NCBI GenBank assembly: GCA_007026445.1
Contig: VDMD01000294.1
Location: forward strand, 1-14,183
Length of the DNA stretch: 14,183 nt
From: Schizophyllum amplum
Lineage: Eukaryota; Basidiomycota; Agaricomycetes; Agaricales; Schizophyllaceae
Direction of reading: 5' to 3'
Both the position numbers and the translations under genes were made by a program. Shown piece after piece: positions 1 to 8,530 of this stretch. The notes beneath the pieces were generated by a model. The model was given only the letters and a program-made list of their open reading frames with translations. It ran no database searches and was not told the origin of the DNA. How positions within the stretch are numbered: the first letter of the stretch is position 1; every line of letters begins with the position of its first letter.

Positions 1-32
1 CTACGTTCCACCGGCGTCTGACTCTTTCGCAG

Positions 33-3000
33 AGTATTCACCTCAACCCAAAGACACCTCAAGCCGAGGCACGACTGAGCGCGTGGCCAACGATCATGAA
101 GAGCAAGATAAATCGTCGCTAGCGAACCTCAACATGCTGGCCGCCGCTGCCGCCACCTTGGATGTCGCATCCCCTCTCCTGGGCTATGGTGTGTGATCTT
201 TCTCTATCCTACGCAATCACTTCCTCACCTGACTTCAGAGCCTACTGACCGCGACACCACGCCCCGAGTGCCAGCTGAGCGCAATGAAGAACATGATGGA
301 TCCACCGCTTCGACGTCCCACGAGGACGCCTTTCTATCGGACCCTGCTGCCGCTGACCCGGAGGGTGCCTCTTCGCATCTAGCAACTGGTGCGTCCCTAC
401 CTGTTTCTGCTGCTCGCTATCTTACACTACTGTAGAGTCAATCGAATCCGACGTTCCAGCTGAGCGCAACACCGATGCAACCGAAGAGCTTGGCACATCC
501 ACCCTCGCGACATCCTACGATGATTCCGATGCATCAAATCCTGCTGCCGCTGACCCGGAGGATGGTTCGTCGTGTTCAGCGAGTGGTGCGTTGTTGCTCT
601 CTTTTTGCCCTTATAGCCTGACGTATTTGCAGAGCCTGAATACACTCCTGAGCCCTCACCTTTGCTCGGCGTGGACGAGGGCCTGCTCGATGGTACGTGG
701 CGTACGTTTCTTCTCTCTACCTGCATCGGCTGACGTTGTCGCAGACGTGTCCGCAACTGTGAACATCGATACTCTAGACACGCGCGCCCTCATCTTCCTC
801 GAGACCATTATGCGCAACCGCCTTTGCCCGAAATGCGCCCATGATGCCGACCAGTTCTTCCAAAGCGTCCCTTTTGCGTACCGACTCGGCTTCTTCGGCG
901 CCCTTGAATCCCATGGCATCTTCGGCGAGTCCACCTTCACCACCCGCCTGCTTGGCCTTGGTCTAGCCTGGGCGTACGGAGGCGACGATGCGCTTGTGCT
1001 ATGGCGCGACGGGCTTGCCTTGGGCCAGGAGTACGCACCTGTGTACAAACACGTGCATCGCAAGGGCGCCGCCGACCACGAGGAGGAAGAATTCGGCGTC
1101 GTACCGGTGCTACATGCATATGCCTACACGATCCTTTACGGCCTTTTCGAAGCTGGCGGCGGCGAATACTTGCAACGCGAGAGTAACATAGCAGAGGCGG
1201 TGGCGCTAAACGATGCGTTCGGGCCGCGCAACGCGAACTTCACTGGCGACGACCTACGGCGCTTCTGCGACGTTTACAGCGGCAGAACATGCGCCCAGTC
1301 TGCGTTCGAGCATGCCGTCGTCAATTCCATCAAGTTTTTTATTCCGCCGGGTGACGAGGCTCGACAGGCTGCGGATCGCGTCGACGTCCAGCGCATGCCG
1401 CAAGCGGTGTATAACGCGATACACCAGTTTGTGCAAGACTGCCTCGACGACGCGGAGGCTGTCAGGCAGTTGTTGGACTCCGACGGCGAGCAACGGCTCG
1501 ACGTGATGGATCGTGATCGCGTCCTAGGTAAGTTTGATCCTCCTGCCATTCAGGTGTTCCTTCGTCTCACTCCCATACCGCAGAATCAATCAAATGTATC
1601 GCAGTTTATTTCCAGGAGCCCGAGACATCCCCACTACTGGAGGAGCTCGCCGTCTTCATGGAAGGTGCCTCCACAAATTATGCGTATGGCTTCTGCGGCG
1701 GCTTCCTAGCCCGGATCGACATGCAAAGGGACGACATGATTATCTTCCACGCGATGCGCGCTGTCTCACCCGACCATGAGTCGCGCTCACTGGACTACAT
1801 ACACGGCTACCAGCTCGGCAGCGCCTTTGCCGTCACCGTCCGTGAAATGAAGAAGCCAGGAGCCGAAACCTCGTCGGAGTCGTTCACCGTCGCCAAATGG
1901 GTCAGCTATCTCACCTTCGAGATGAGCGGGACCCTTCGCTACGACGGCAAAGGCAAGGAGATCGCAGCCATTCACATTAAACCCGACACACCGATATGGC
2001 ACGATGCATTCAAGCATATCGCGCAGGCGGCGATCGGTCATCTGGAGGTAGAGTGCCACGAGCAGTATCGCGAGGGTCTGCTTGGGGAGCGGGATAACAG
2101 GGCCATGGAGTGGACGGCGGTGGAGCTGGGGGTCATGAACGCGTTGAGGGCGTGTATGCATATGGCGCCTTTGACAACGTCGACGTGCGACCAGCGCGTG
2201 TACCAGGTGGCGCACAACTTTTTGCGGTCGGGTCTTATTGTGGACAGTGTGCAAGGTATCTTCAGGAACTTGCAAAAGGAGAAGGAGCGGACGAATGGTA
2301 CGTCTGCCTTGAGTCATATTGATGAGGACCTTGAAGCTGAACTTGCTCTGCAGCTGTCCAGATCACGATCTCACCGCCTGCTGTCTCGTCCTCGTCGCCT
2401 GCTACTCCAACCTCGGCACCTGTCGGTGCGGCCGCGTCGCCTGCCATCGCGTCTACGTCGCTTGCCATCGCGCCCTCGCCGGTCGTCCCATCCACGACTT
2501 CGATCCCATCTCTCTCTCCTACTCCATCCGTGTCGTCTTCGTCTTTGTCTGCTACCGCGTCCGTGTTCACTCCATCAATAATGTTCACCACTGCATCGAC
2601 ATCTGCGGCCGCGCTCGCCACACCACCGTCTGCATCTTCGCCACTGTTCTCGTCCCCACCACCGCCTACATCGATTGAACCATATGCTCGCCCGGGCGCC
2701 GGCGTGAAGCAGCTGCTCGACGGTCACCCAAGCAACCGCGCCTTCTTGGATTCGCTCGTTCGGTGCGAGCCGTCAGGCATCAAGGGCCTTGCGGACGGTA
2801 TCAACGCTGCGTACGCTGGGCGCAAGGATGCACCCGCTGTCTTGCCGTCTGGAGTCAGTGACTCAGGGCTCTACCTGGACGCCTGGGAGCTCGGGTGTCG
2901 CATGGCGCAAGCACGGCTGTCCAACAATGCCGCGTTCGCCTGGTCCTGCAGTCGTTGGATGTTCGTGTTCGAGGTCGCCCTCGCGCACTCCATCCGAATT

Positions 3001-3351
3001 CCTCACAACACCTCGATGGAGCCCTATCTCATCGAGCTAGACGACGATTTCTATGAATTTTACAGAGACGCTTCCGGGCTAGACGGCGATGCCGACACGC
3101 GGCGGCAAGGGAGGCTGTCGAAGAGCGACACAGCGAGTGATCCTCGTCCGGAATGCCGCACGGTCTACCGCGCTGTGTTCGATGCGCTGGAGAAAATTCG
3201 TAGTGACCACAAGTACAACGATATCGCTCAGCGGCTTCCGGGTCGATCCTTGGTGTACGACGTCGTCTACTGGCGCGTTTTGAGTCATAGGATGCCGGAT
3301 GGCCAGCCTATATTCCCATACAAAAAACCCAGGAGAGGAACACGACGTTGA
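33..3351 (+). CDS. 3' part of a multi-exon gene: repeat protein with three copies of an unknown domain
   Basis: Exons are 33-188, 239-388, 436-585, 633-692, 745-1527, 1584-2297 and 2354-3351 (TGA at 3349-3351). Bases 1-32 are the tail of an intron, so the gene starts upstream. The visible part encodes about 1003 residues. All joins are phase 1 and use good donors (GTGTGT, GTGCGT, GTACGT, GTAAGT) and CAG/TAG acceptors, several with CTGAC branch sites. Residues 1-172 (numbered from the first visible exon) are acidic, Ser/Thr/Ala-rich and probably disordered. Exons 745-1527, 1584-2297 and the second part of 2354-3351 each hold a mainly helical-looking unit. These share a motif of the form hydrophobic-x-x-x-G/W-x-x-LG (WRDGLALG, IHGYQLG, DAWELG), followed by aromatic-rich and Asp-Ala-Phe-like segments. 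I recognise no family, catalytic signature, signal peptide or membrane segment. A CxxC (LCPKC) precedes the first unit. The exon chain is well supported; the function is unknown. Confidence 0.85.
239..632 (+). repeat. Tandem duplication of a 197-bp exon-plus-intron unit
   Basis: Exon 239-388 with its intron 389-435 and exon 436-585 with its intron 586-632 have identical lengths (150 + 47 = 197 bp each). The encoded 50-residue segments share PAERN near the start, a Ser/Thr-rich middle, and PAAADPE followed by Ser residues near the end. Both exons begin with AG completing a Glu codon and end on the first base of the next codon, so copies can be added or lost without a frame change. The preceding exon 33-188 (52 codons, Ala-rich middle) has the same phases and may be an older relative. 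Confidence 0.8.
2354..2680 (+). other. Ser/Pro/Thr/Ala-rich linker inside gene 1
   Basis: This is the first third of the last exon. Read after removal of intron 2298-2353, it encodes about 108 residues dominated by Ser, Pro, Thr and Ala, typical of an extended or O-glycosylated hinge. The DNA shows local slippage: a short run containing CGTCGC and GCCATCGCG occurs twice near 2440-2475. The linker separates the second domain unit (exon 1584-2297) from the third, which starts near 2690. Confidence 0.65.
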
Positions 3352-3733
3352 TCACCACTGGAGACTCGGCTCGACCTCTCCAGTCCTTATACCGTCTCCC
3401 TATCATCTTCGGCGATAGATGGACTCGATATTGCTTTGTATTTGTATCCTTAGTTCTCGTCCATTGTAGCTTTAGTATCACCAGTCATTGTCAATTTGAA
3501 GCAGCCTAAGGCGCTCATCTTTTTTTTTTTTGGTCCAATTTGAGTCGGAGAGCGGTTTGTACGACGAACATATGGGTCCTGCCAGCCTGAGTGTCATGGG
3601 ACGCATCGCGTTCTTTCAATTTTGTTCGCGTCGCGCCATCCGAGTGCTGTGTTGGGCCTTTCATCGTCACCAGTAGTATGCGGCTTCTGACGCCGCTAGT
3701 TGTCCCCCATTTTCAACACTGACACGAGCCTAG
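3352..3733. other. 3' flank of gene 1, no complete gene
   Basis: The stretch after the TGA of gene 1 is less GC-rich and holds a run of about eleven T (3521-3531). No AATAAA is seen; TTTGTATTTGTATCC near 3435-3450 is a plausible T-rich 3' end context. A GT/AG pair with a CTGAC branch site (donor near 3678, acceptor ending 3733) looks intron-like. However, the open stretches on either side do not join in one frame, so it is not called. Confidence 0.4.
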
Positions 3734-3925
3734 TTGACGCCATCGACCGACAAGCGCCTTGTTGGCATGCTAGTGCTGGACTCTACAGCGACGGCGCCTT
3801 CAATGCATAGAATAAAGAGAAAGACCTCAAAGACGGTCATCCTGTCCGTGGCGGACAAGGATATGCTGGCAGTGATAGGTCCAGTGACCGGGGGACCCGA
3901 TGAGCTTGTCGTGCGCAGATGCTGA
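3734..3925 (+). pseudogene. Weak coding-like stretch after an acceptor-like site
   Basis: An open frame of about 63 codons follows the acceptor-like CACTGACACGAGCCTAG and ends in TGA. The composition is mixed and no family is recognised. It overlaps the fragment starting at 3919 in another frame, so at most one of them is real at that point. It may be an exon relic of the same decayed gene as the next fragments. Confidence 0.2.
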
Positions 3926-4003
3926 CAGTGACCGCAGCAGCTTATGGCAGGCATGTCTTCGACGCTTGCGACCCGGTTCTCTCGTACTACGAGCGCGACA
4001 AGG
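3919..4003 (+). pseudogene. Exon fragment of an unidentified gene
   Basis: This fragment encodes a protein-like segment that includes AYGRHVFDACDPVLSYYERD. It ends at a good donor (AAGG then GTGCGT) in phase 1. It begins either at the ATG at 3919 or at the acceptor CTGACAGTGACCGCAG ending at 3937. With the 47-nt intron 4004-4050 (CTGAC branch, TAG acceptor) the frame runs only 13 more codons to TGA at 4086-4088. If instead the intron runs to 4440, it joins the fragment at 4441 in the same phase. It is too short for a gene on its own, and no family is recognised. Confidence 0.35.
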
Positions 4004-4124
4004 GTGCGTGGCGAATGCATCGTGCCTCTCTCCACTGACGTGGCTTGTAGCCGTCGTGGCGCCCTCCAGTCATGACGGTTCGACTTGACGCATGTTCGAG
4101 GTCTTGACGGCATTTGTGCTCCTT

Positions 4125-4378
4125 CACCAGATCTGGGATTCAGTATTCCCCGGAGATTACTGTAAGCTCACTGTGAGCATATTCTGAATCAGCAAAGGAT
4201 AAAGACGGCGGGCTGATTGAAAGAGCATACCGTGGCCCAGCCAATCGGAGGCCGTCCCGGCCAATATGCCACCGAAAAGACCACAAGCAACCCGCCGTCT
4301 TTATGCATCGCTTATTTGGAATAAGCTCACAAAATGCTTGCAGCATGCGCCGGGGCATATTGAATGCCACTTCTGGTG
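4125..4378. repeat. Long imperfect inverted repeat (foldback element, MITE or hairpin RNA source)
   Basis: Left arm 4125-4212 and right arm 4291-4378 are reverse complements over 88 positions without gaps, with 67 of 88 matching by hand count. The inner ends are perfect (ATAAAGACGGCGGG against CCCGCCGTCTTTAT). The loop is 78 nt and holds a small internal GTGGC/GCCAC pair. Weaker matches with the same centre continue outward: AGGTC 4099-4103 with GACCT 4401-4405, TTC 4079 with GAA 4424-4426, and GTCGTG 4053-4058 with CACGAC 4446-4451. The full structure may therefore span about 4053-4451. Four mismatches become G:U pairs in a + strand transcript. There is no transposase and no clear target duplication. 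Confidence 0.75.
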
Positions 4379-4440
4379 CTTGAGGGAAAGCCCCCACAAC
4401 GACCTTTGATTCTCACGTTCGTAGAAAGGGATCCCCAAAG

Positions 4441-4655
4441 CCGAGCACGACTGCCTCGAGGGCCTCCGCGTGCTGGCGTATGCGGATGTCTTCCACGCGC
4501 AGAGTCTGCGCACGAGGGAAGACTGCCTTAGTCTCGCACGTGAGTGCCGCCGGGACAAGATGAGGCTTGCCCGCGCGCTCAAAGACCTTTTCCCGGCCAT
4601 GCCGGCGCGTTCAATTGTCCTGAGTCGGGTATTGGTGGAAGAGGCTGGGGCGTAG
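4441..4655 (+). pseudogene. Terminal exon-like fragment of an unidentified gene
   Basis: An open frame starting after an AG at 4439-4440 encodes about 70 residues with coding-like, GC3-rich codons, ending in TAG. The segment is charged and helical in character, with a Cys-containing stretch (LSLARECRRDKMRLARAL) followed by a Pro/Ala segment and EEAGA at the end. It lies immediately right of the inverted repeat. Its phase (two bases complete a codon begun by G) matches the donor at 4003/4004, which allows one interrupted gene. Family unknown. The acceptor context (CCCCAAAG) is poor, which favours a relic. Confidence 0.35.
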
Positions 4656-5089
4656 GTGAAGCGGAGGGCTGTTGCTCAGAACACGCGTCCCAGATTTGAT
4701 CTTCTATATTGTGACTTCAAACTGCCTGAGTGTCAGGTCGAATTGAGTGTTCGGCGTCAAAAGGTGTCAAGTGGTTCAACTTCAAGTGGTCCTCACCCCT
4801 GTTAGGCTTGCCTGATCAGGAGATAATCACGTGGAATGCTCGGCGGGCCTCGGAGTCGTCACCGCGATGATCGTGGCTTGAATCGTGACCAGCCGCTGCC
4901 TCTGAGTTTGCACGGGCATTATCGTCCGTGAATGTACGATGTTATGCAGCATGACAAGACACTATCTTACACAGACGAGTGCGGCCAGACGATACACAAG
5001 GATTGCATACATCAACAAAAACGCGCGGTAATCAGGCAAGTGATAATGCGACACTGGACGTCGTAGTGGCCTTGCTCCCTCCCTCTCAG
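4656..5089. other. Intergenic, no gene seen
   Basis: All frames are broken by stops. The only local structure noticed is a short direct repeat of TCAAGTGGT (near 4768 and 4783). The pyrimidine tract and CAG at 5075-5089 look like a splice acceptor for the next fragment. Confidence 0.5.
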
Positions 5090-5232
5090 TGAACTCATGT
5101 ATACAGGGCGACTAGTCTACACGCTGGACCGCTATACGCTCAACAAGTCAATTCCAGCCCTTTTCGGCGCTCCTTTTGTACTATCCCCGAGCGAGCGAGA
5201 AGACCTGCCTTTCTTGCGATCTCACCCGATTG
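5090..5232 (+). pseudogene. Orphan internal-exon-like fragment
   Basis: A strong acceptor (CTCCCTCCCTCTCAG ending at 5089) is followed by 47 open codons containing LVYTLDRYTLNKSIPALFG and SEREDLPFLRSHPI. It ends at a GTACGC donor at 5233. Without splicing the frame meets TGA ten codons later. The amino-acid composition looks like a real folded protein. No convincing downstream exon is found: the nearest AG gives a 30-nt intron, and the CAG at 5330 gives a 98-nt intron into a very short exon. It is best read as a decayed or unrecognised gene piece; family unknown. Confidence 0.35.
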
Positions 5233-5689
5233 GTACGCCGTGTTGCTATCTGTGACTCTGAGAACCTTCTCGTGCTACGCGGTATCCACGCGGCATCCGC
5301 CCACCGGGAGCCCGCCTGCCGAGAGCGCAGGTCACCCGTCTGGAAAGTGCAGGTGCGTCCATCACTTCTGCTGGACCGCACGAGATGGCGAAGATCACGG
5401 GGGCACAAGCGGTGGCGAAGAAGTCCGGATTCCCCAGTCTACTAATCCTCATGCAGGCCGTTCTTCTGTGCTCTGAGTGACCCGGTGTCTAGGCACTGCC
5501 GGCTGCTCGCAGCGTCGCGCGCCCCAGATCGACTGTGGGTATAACCACGGCCTCACTAGAGGCTTAACGTCTTTGTCGCTCCAGTATCGTCTCATACGTC
5601 AGCCCTGCATTACAGCGGTATCGGCCTACCTCGCAGTTGGACGCCCTTGACCGCACCATGTGTCATCACCAACAGCGGCAAGCGGCGCA
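5233..5689. other. Intergenic region upstream of the membrane-protein gene
   Basis: Several overlapping open frames of 60-90 codons exist on both strands between 5181 and 5476. None has convincing splice structure, and the strands contradict one another. No repeat of note was seen. Confidence 0.45.
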
Positions 5690-5808
5690 CCAATTCAATC
5701 GGCTAAATCGACGCCGGCGCCGCCATCACCAGAGAACAAAAAGACCCATACCGGGATGCAATGATAACGAGCCTGCCAAACAACGCCCAACAGACACAGC
5801 TATATAGG
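5690..5808 (+). promoter_or_regulatory. CCAAT and TATA-like promoter of the membrane-protein gene
   Basis: CCAAT occurs at 5690-5694 and TATATAGG at 5801-5808, followed by a pyrimidine-rich leader and the ATG at 5911. The TATA-to-ATG distance of about 110 bp is normal for a fungal promoter. The in-frame ATG at 5761 lies upstream of the TATA motif, so it is rejected as a start. Confidence 0.55.
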
Positions 5809-5910
5809 CGCCCTCTTTCTCCAAACTCGCCACGATATCGTCCTTCTTTCCTCCCCCATACGCACATCGACAGGACACAGTATCGCCTCTTCAGCCTCGA
5901 GCACACCATA

Positions 5911-8421
5911 ATGCTCGTTTCTCCTTTCATCCTCGGCCTCATGCAGGCCCCTCTCGCTGGGGACGGCGGCGGAAACGCCTTGCTCCTGGAGCGCTACCAG
6001 GATCGCATCGCCCAGAATACGCTCATCAGCTGGCATGAGCAGACGAACGGCGTGTGTCTCGCGCCCGGCAGTATCATCCCCAGCCGCGACATCTTCGACA
6101 TGGCGCTCGAGCGCCCTCCGCTCAAGACACAGGACCCCGCCGTCCTGGCGCTCATCGCACGCACGGACCGCTGTGATCTCTCCAACATCGAATACTCGAA
6201 CCTCGACTTCTTTGGACGCGCCGTCGAGACGGCTCTGCCCGCGGTCGACTCCGCCGAATTTCTGGCGCAGGCCGCAGAGGGCGCGGAGATCGCGGGCATG
6301 TGCACCGCGCCGGGCTTCGATCTCATTGAGAGCGAAGTCAACCCGCCAGAGAACTTCGTCTTCCCGACCACGGACCTCATCATCGTCAAGGCCATCGATG
6401 CCTGCCCCGCCACGAACAACGCCATCACCGCCGTTTACGTCGACCATGCCGCGCGCACCATCGAAGCCCGCGAGCTTGACATTCCCAGCCTTCTCATCCT
6501 CCTCGCCAGCTTCATCCTCGACTCCCTCCTCATCTACGGCATATTCATCCTCATCACCGTGAGTAGCCATCGCCCTCGAGGGGCAAACATGAAGCTGAAA
6601 TCCTCCCAGCCCGACCTTGCCATGCCCATCCGCCGCGAGCCCATTCTCGTGTTCTGGCCATCCGATTCTCCTCTGTCCGCCAGTGGTAACGCCGACGAGG
6701 TGGGTATCATTGCAAGATGGCATCGCGCGCGTGATAGCTAACCCGGTTCACAGGAAGAGCATGTCTCTGATGTTCCCTCGACGGTGGCCCTGAAAGAGAC
6801 GAGCGGCTCCCACGCGGAGCCCGCTTCATCTGCGGATGCTTCTCCGGCCGCGGGCGACTGCCCATCGACGAAGGACTGTCCGTCGACGAACGACCTCCCC
6901 GCGCCTGACGCTACGGTACCCGGCGAGAACGCCGCTGACGCCGCGAAGAAGACCGACGACACTGAGACCACTGATGCCGGAGCGACCACCTTGGTCGATG
7001 CGCTCACTACTGACGACGCTGCTCCCGATGCCCACTCCGACGCTGTGGTCAATGTCAAGGACTCTCCGTCTGCCGACGACGCCGGCACCGACATCTCGCA
7101 CATCCCCGACACATTGAACAACGACACCCTTTCCTCGCCCCTCGACACCATCCCCGACGTTTGTGCTCGCGTTCTCTCTTATGTGACCGATGCTGATTAT
7201 ATCGTGCAGGCTTCATCATCATTATCTACACCTCCTACCCCTTCGGCGCCCTCCGCGTCTGCCACCTTGGTGAGTACATGACATCGCTCATGGTCAGCTC
7301 ACGCACCTGACTGACTGAATCCTTTCTGCAGCGGAGCGCGTTCATCGACCTCGTTATCATCGCCACCATCCCCATCCGCCTCGTCCTCAACATCGCCTTC
7401 CACCTCGTCGAACACACCATCACCAACTTCTCCACCGCACACACGGCCCTGTTCCACATCGCCGGCTTCTTCGCGCCGCTGCTGCTTGCCGTCTGGCCGA
7501 ACGTGTCGCTTGACACGATGGAGCTCATCCTCCACAGCGTCGCCAGCTTCCTCCTCGCCCTCGCCGCCGACTGGGAACGCACGTCACTATGGCTGGACTC
7601 GCGCGGTACGTGCACACCTCACCTGCACCTCTGCCTCGATCGCCATACTAACTTACGTCGAACCAGTCCTCTCCCGCCGCGACTGGACCGTCAAGCTCGT
7701 CGGCCGCAAGCCCACCACCATCTTCATCGACCTCCTGCAAACGTTCCTCTGCTTCGCGCTCCTCATCCTCCTCCACACCCCCGGCTTCTGCGTCGGACTC
7801 CTCTTGGCCGTCGTACGTCTCCTCCCTCTCTCGATCGTCGTCCCCGATGCTTAAAGTCGCCCCTAGCTCGAAGCCGCAAGGCTCCTGGCCCTGAAGCTCT
7901 GGCTCTTCCTCGCCGACGAGCACGGTACGTCCTTAGTCCCCTCACTCTCCCCCGCCTGACACCCATCTTTCGCAGACCGCCCCACGTTCGTCTGGAAGGT
8001 ATTCAAGCGCCGCCTCTCCCCCGGGCACGCGCAGCGCCGGCTCGCCCTCCTCCGCCGCGGCCTCACCGAAGAAGCCGTCCTCCGCGCGCTGCTCGATCGT
8101 ATCTTTGACCACCGGGAGGCCCTCCGGCCATCGCAGCTTGTGCGCGTGCTTGCGTCGCCGTGGCGCGCGGCGAGGTGGGCGGGGCGGGCGTGGTCGAGAA
8201 TCATGCGACAGGTTAGGTGGAAGAAGGCCGGCGCGAAGAACTTGGCTGGCGCGAATAACATGGCTGGCGCGAACAACATGGCTGGCGCTGGCGGCAAGGA
8301 TGCGGGGCGGGCGCCGCCGATGGAGAAGCAGCAGCAGAGGAAGCAGCGGGAGACGAGGGAGAAGCCCGCGAGGACGCCGCATGCGCCGAAGCTTGGGAAG
8401 ATGCGGGCGCGGAAGATGTAA
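5911..8421 (+). CDS. Multi-pass membrane protein of unknown function
   Basis: Exons are 5911-6699, 6754-7269, 7332-7605, 7667-7812, 7867-7924 and 7976-8421 (TAA). Introns are 51-62 nt with GTGGGT/GTGAGT/GTACGT donors and branch sites such as GCTAAC and ACTAAC. The product is 742 residues, or 708 if two in-frame 51-nt segments (6559-6609, 7159-7209) are also spliced. Residues 1-190 form a probable soluble domain with several Cys. A first membrane segment lies at about 191-216. An acidic Ser/Thr/Asp/Ala-rich loop follows to about 435. Further hydrophobic segments lie near 438-460, 474-491, 498-516 and 543-575. The C-terminal tail is strongly basic, with three GANNMA-like hexapeptides. The start is chosen at 5911 because it follows the TATA motif and has A at -3. 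No transporter, enzyme or receptor signature is recognised. The gene model is good; topology is estimated by eye. Confidence 0.85.
6559..6609 (+). other. Possible in-frame 51-nt intron in exon 1
   Basis: GTGAGT donor after ACC, CTGAA branch-like motif and CCCAG acceptor. The segment is 17 codons, phase 0 and stop-free, so both spliced and unspliced forms keep the frame. It directly follows the first membrane segment. Confidence 0.45.
6856..6891 (+). repeat. 18-bp tandem duplication in coding sequence (DCPSTK/DCPSTN)
   Basis: Two copies of a six-codon unit (6856-6873, 6874-6891) are followed by a partial third (DLP). They lie in the acidic loop of the membrane protein. The duplication preserves the frame. 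Confidence 0.8.
7159..7209 (+). other. Possible in-frame 51-nt intron in exon 2
   Basis: GTTTGT donor, TTCTCTCTT tract, GCTGAT branch-like motif and GTGCAG acceptor. It is 17 codons long, phase 0 and stop-free, so removal or retention keeps the frame. The donor is weaker than in the other introns of the gene. Confidence 0.45.
8230..8283 (+). repeat. 18-bp tandem repeat in coding sequence (three hexapeptides)
   Basis: Three 18-bp units at 8230-8247, 8248-8265 and 8266-8283 encode GAKNLA, GANNMA and GANNMA near the C-terminus of the membrane protein. The last two units are almost identical, so the expansion is recent. Confidence 0.85.
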
Positions 8422-8442
8422 ATGGCGCGGAAGATGTGAATG
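8407..8442 (+). repeat. 18-bp tandem duplication spanning the stop codon
   Basis: Unit 8407-8424 holds the gene's stop TAA (8419-8421). Unit 8425-8442 is identical except that the stop is TGA (8437-8439). A second in-frame stop therefore lies six codons downstream. Confidence 0.85.
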
Positions 8443-8473
8443 GCGTCCGCTGACCGACCCGATGTTGACGATG

Positions 8474-8530
8474 GTGAGTGGTGTCTGGGGAGCCTGGGGA
8501 TATCGAGCGCTTGCTGACAGTGTGCTGCAG
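8474..8530 (+). other. Intron-like segment downstream of the stop codon
   Basis: GTGAGT donor, GCTGACAG branch context and CTGCAG acceptor make a 57-nt consensus-quality intron in the presumed 3' UTR. Spliced in either of the two nearest frames it soon meets a stop, so it does not obviously extend the protein. It could be a 3' UTR intron or mark an alternative terminal exon. Confidence 0.5.

Noticed and set aside
591..1709. 372-codon open frame read straight through from 591
   Set aside because: It runs through introns 586-632, 693-744 and 1528-1583. The strong splice sites and continuous phase-1 joins give a better model.
1658..2581. 307-codon frame with an Arg/Leu/Ser-rich C-terminus
   Set aside because: It results from reading through the 56-nt intron 2298-2353 into the wrong frame of the Ser/Pro-rich linker. 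It could exist only as an intron-retention product.
4301..4600. 99-codon - strand frame across the right arm of the inverted repeat
   Set aside because: Antisense shadow of the coding-like fragment 4441-4655, with no promoter or splice support.
5800..6723. 307-codon frame on the - strand opposite the membrane-protein gene
   Set aside because: A GC3-rich coding strand gives long antisense frames. This one covers the TATA region, has no splice structure and is dominated by Asp/Glu/Gly from the complement.
7159..7269. Alternative reading of 7210-7269 as a membrane segment (FIIIIYTSYPFG)
   Set aside because: That frame would leave the exon in phase 1, but the next exon at 7332 needs phase 0 to give its hydrophobic membrane sequence.
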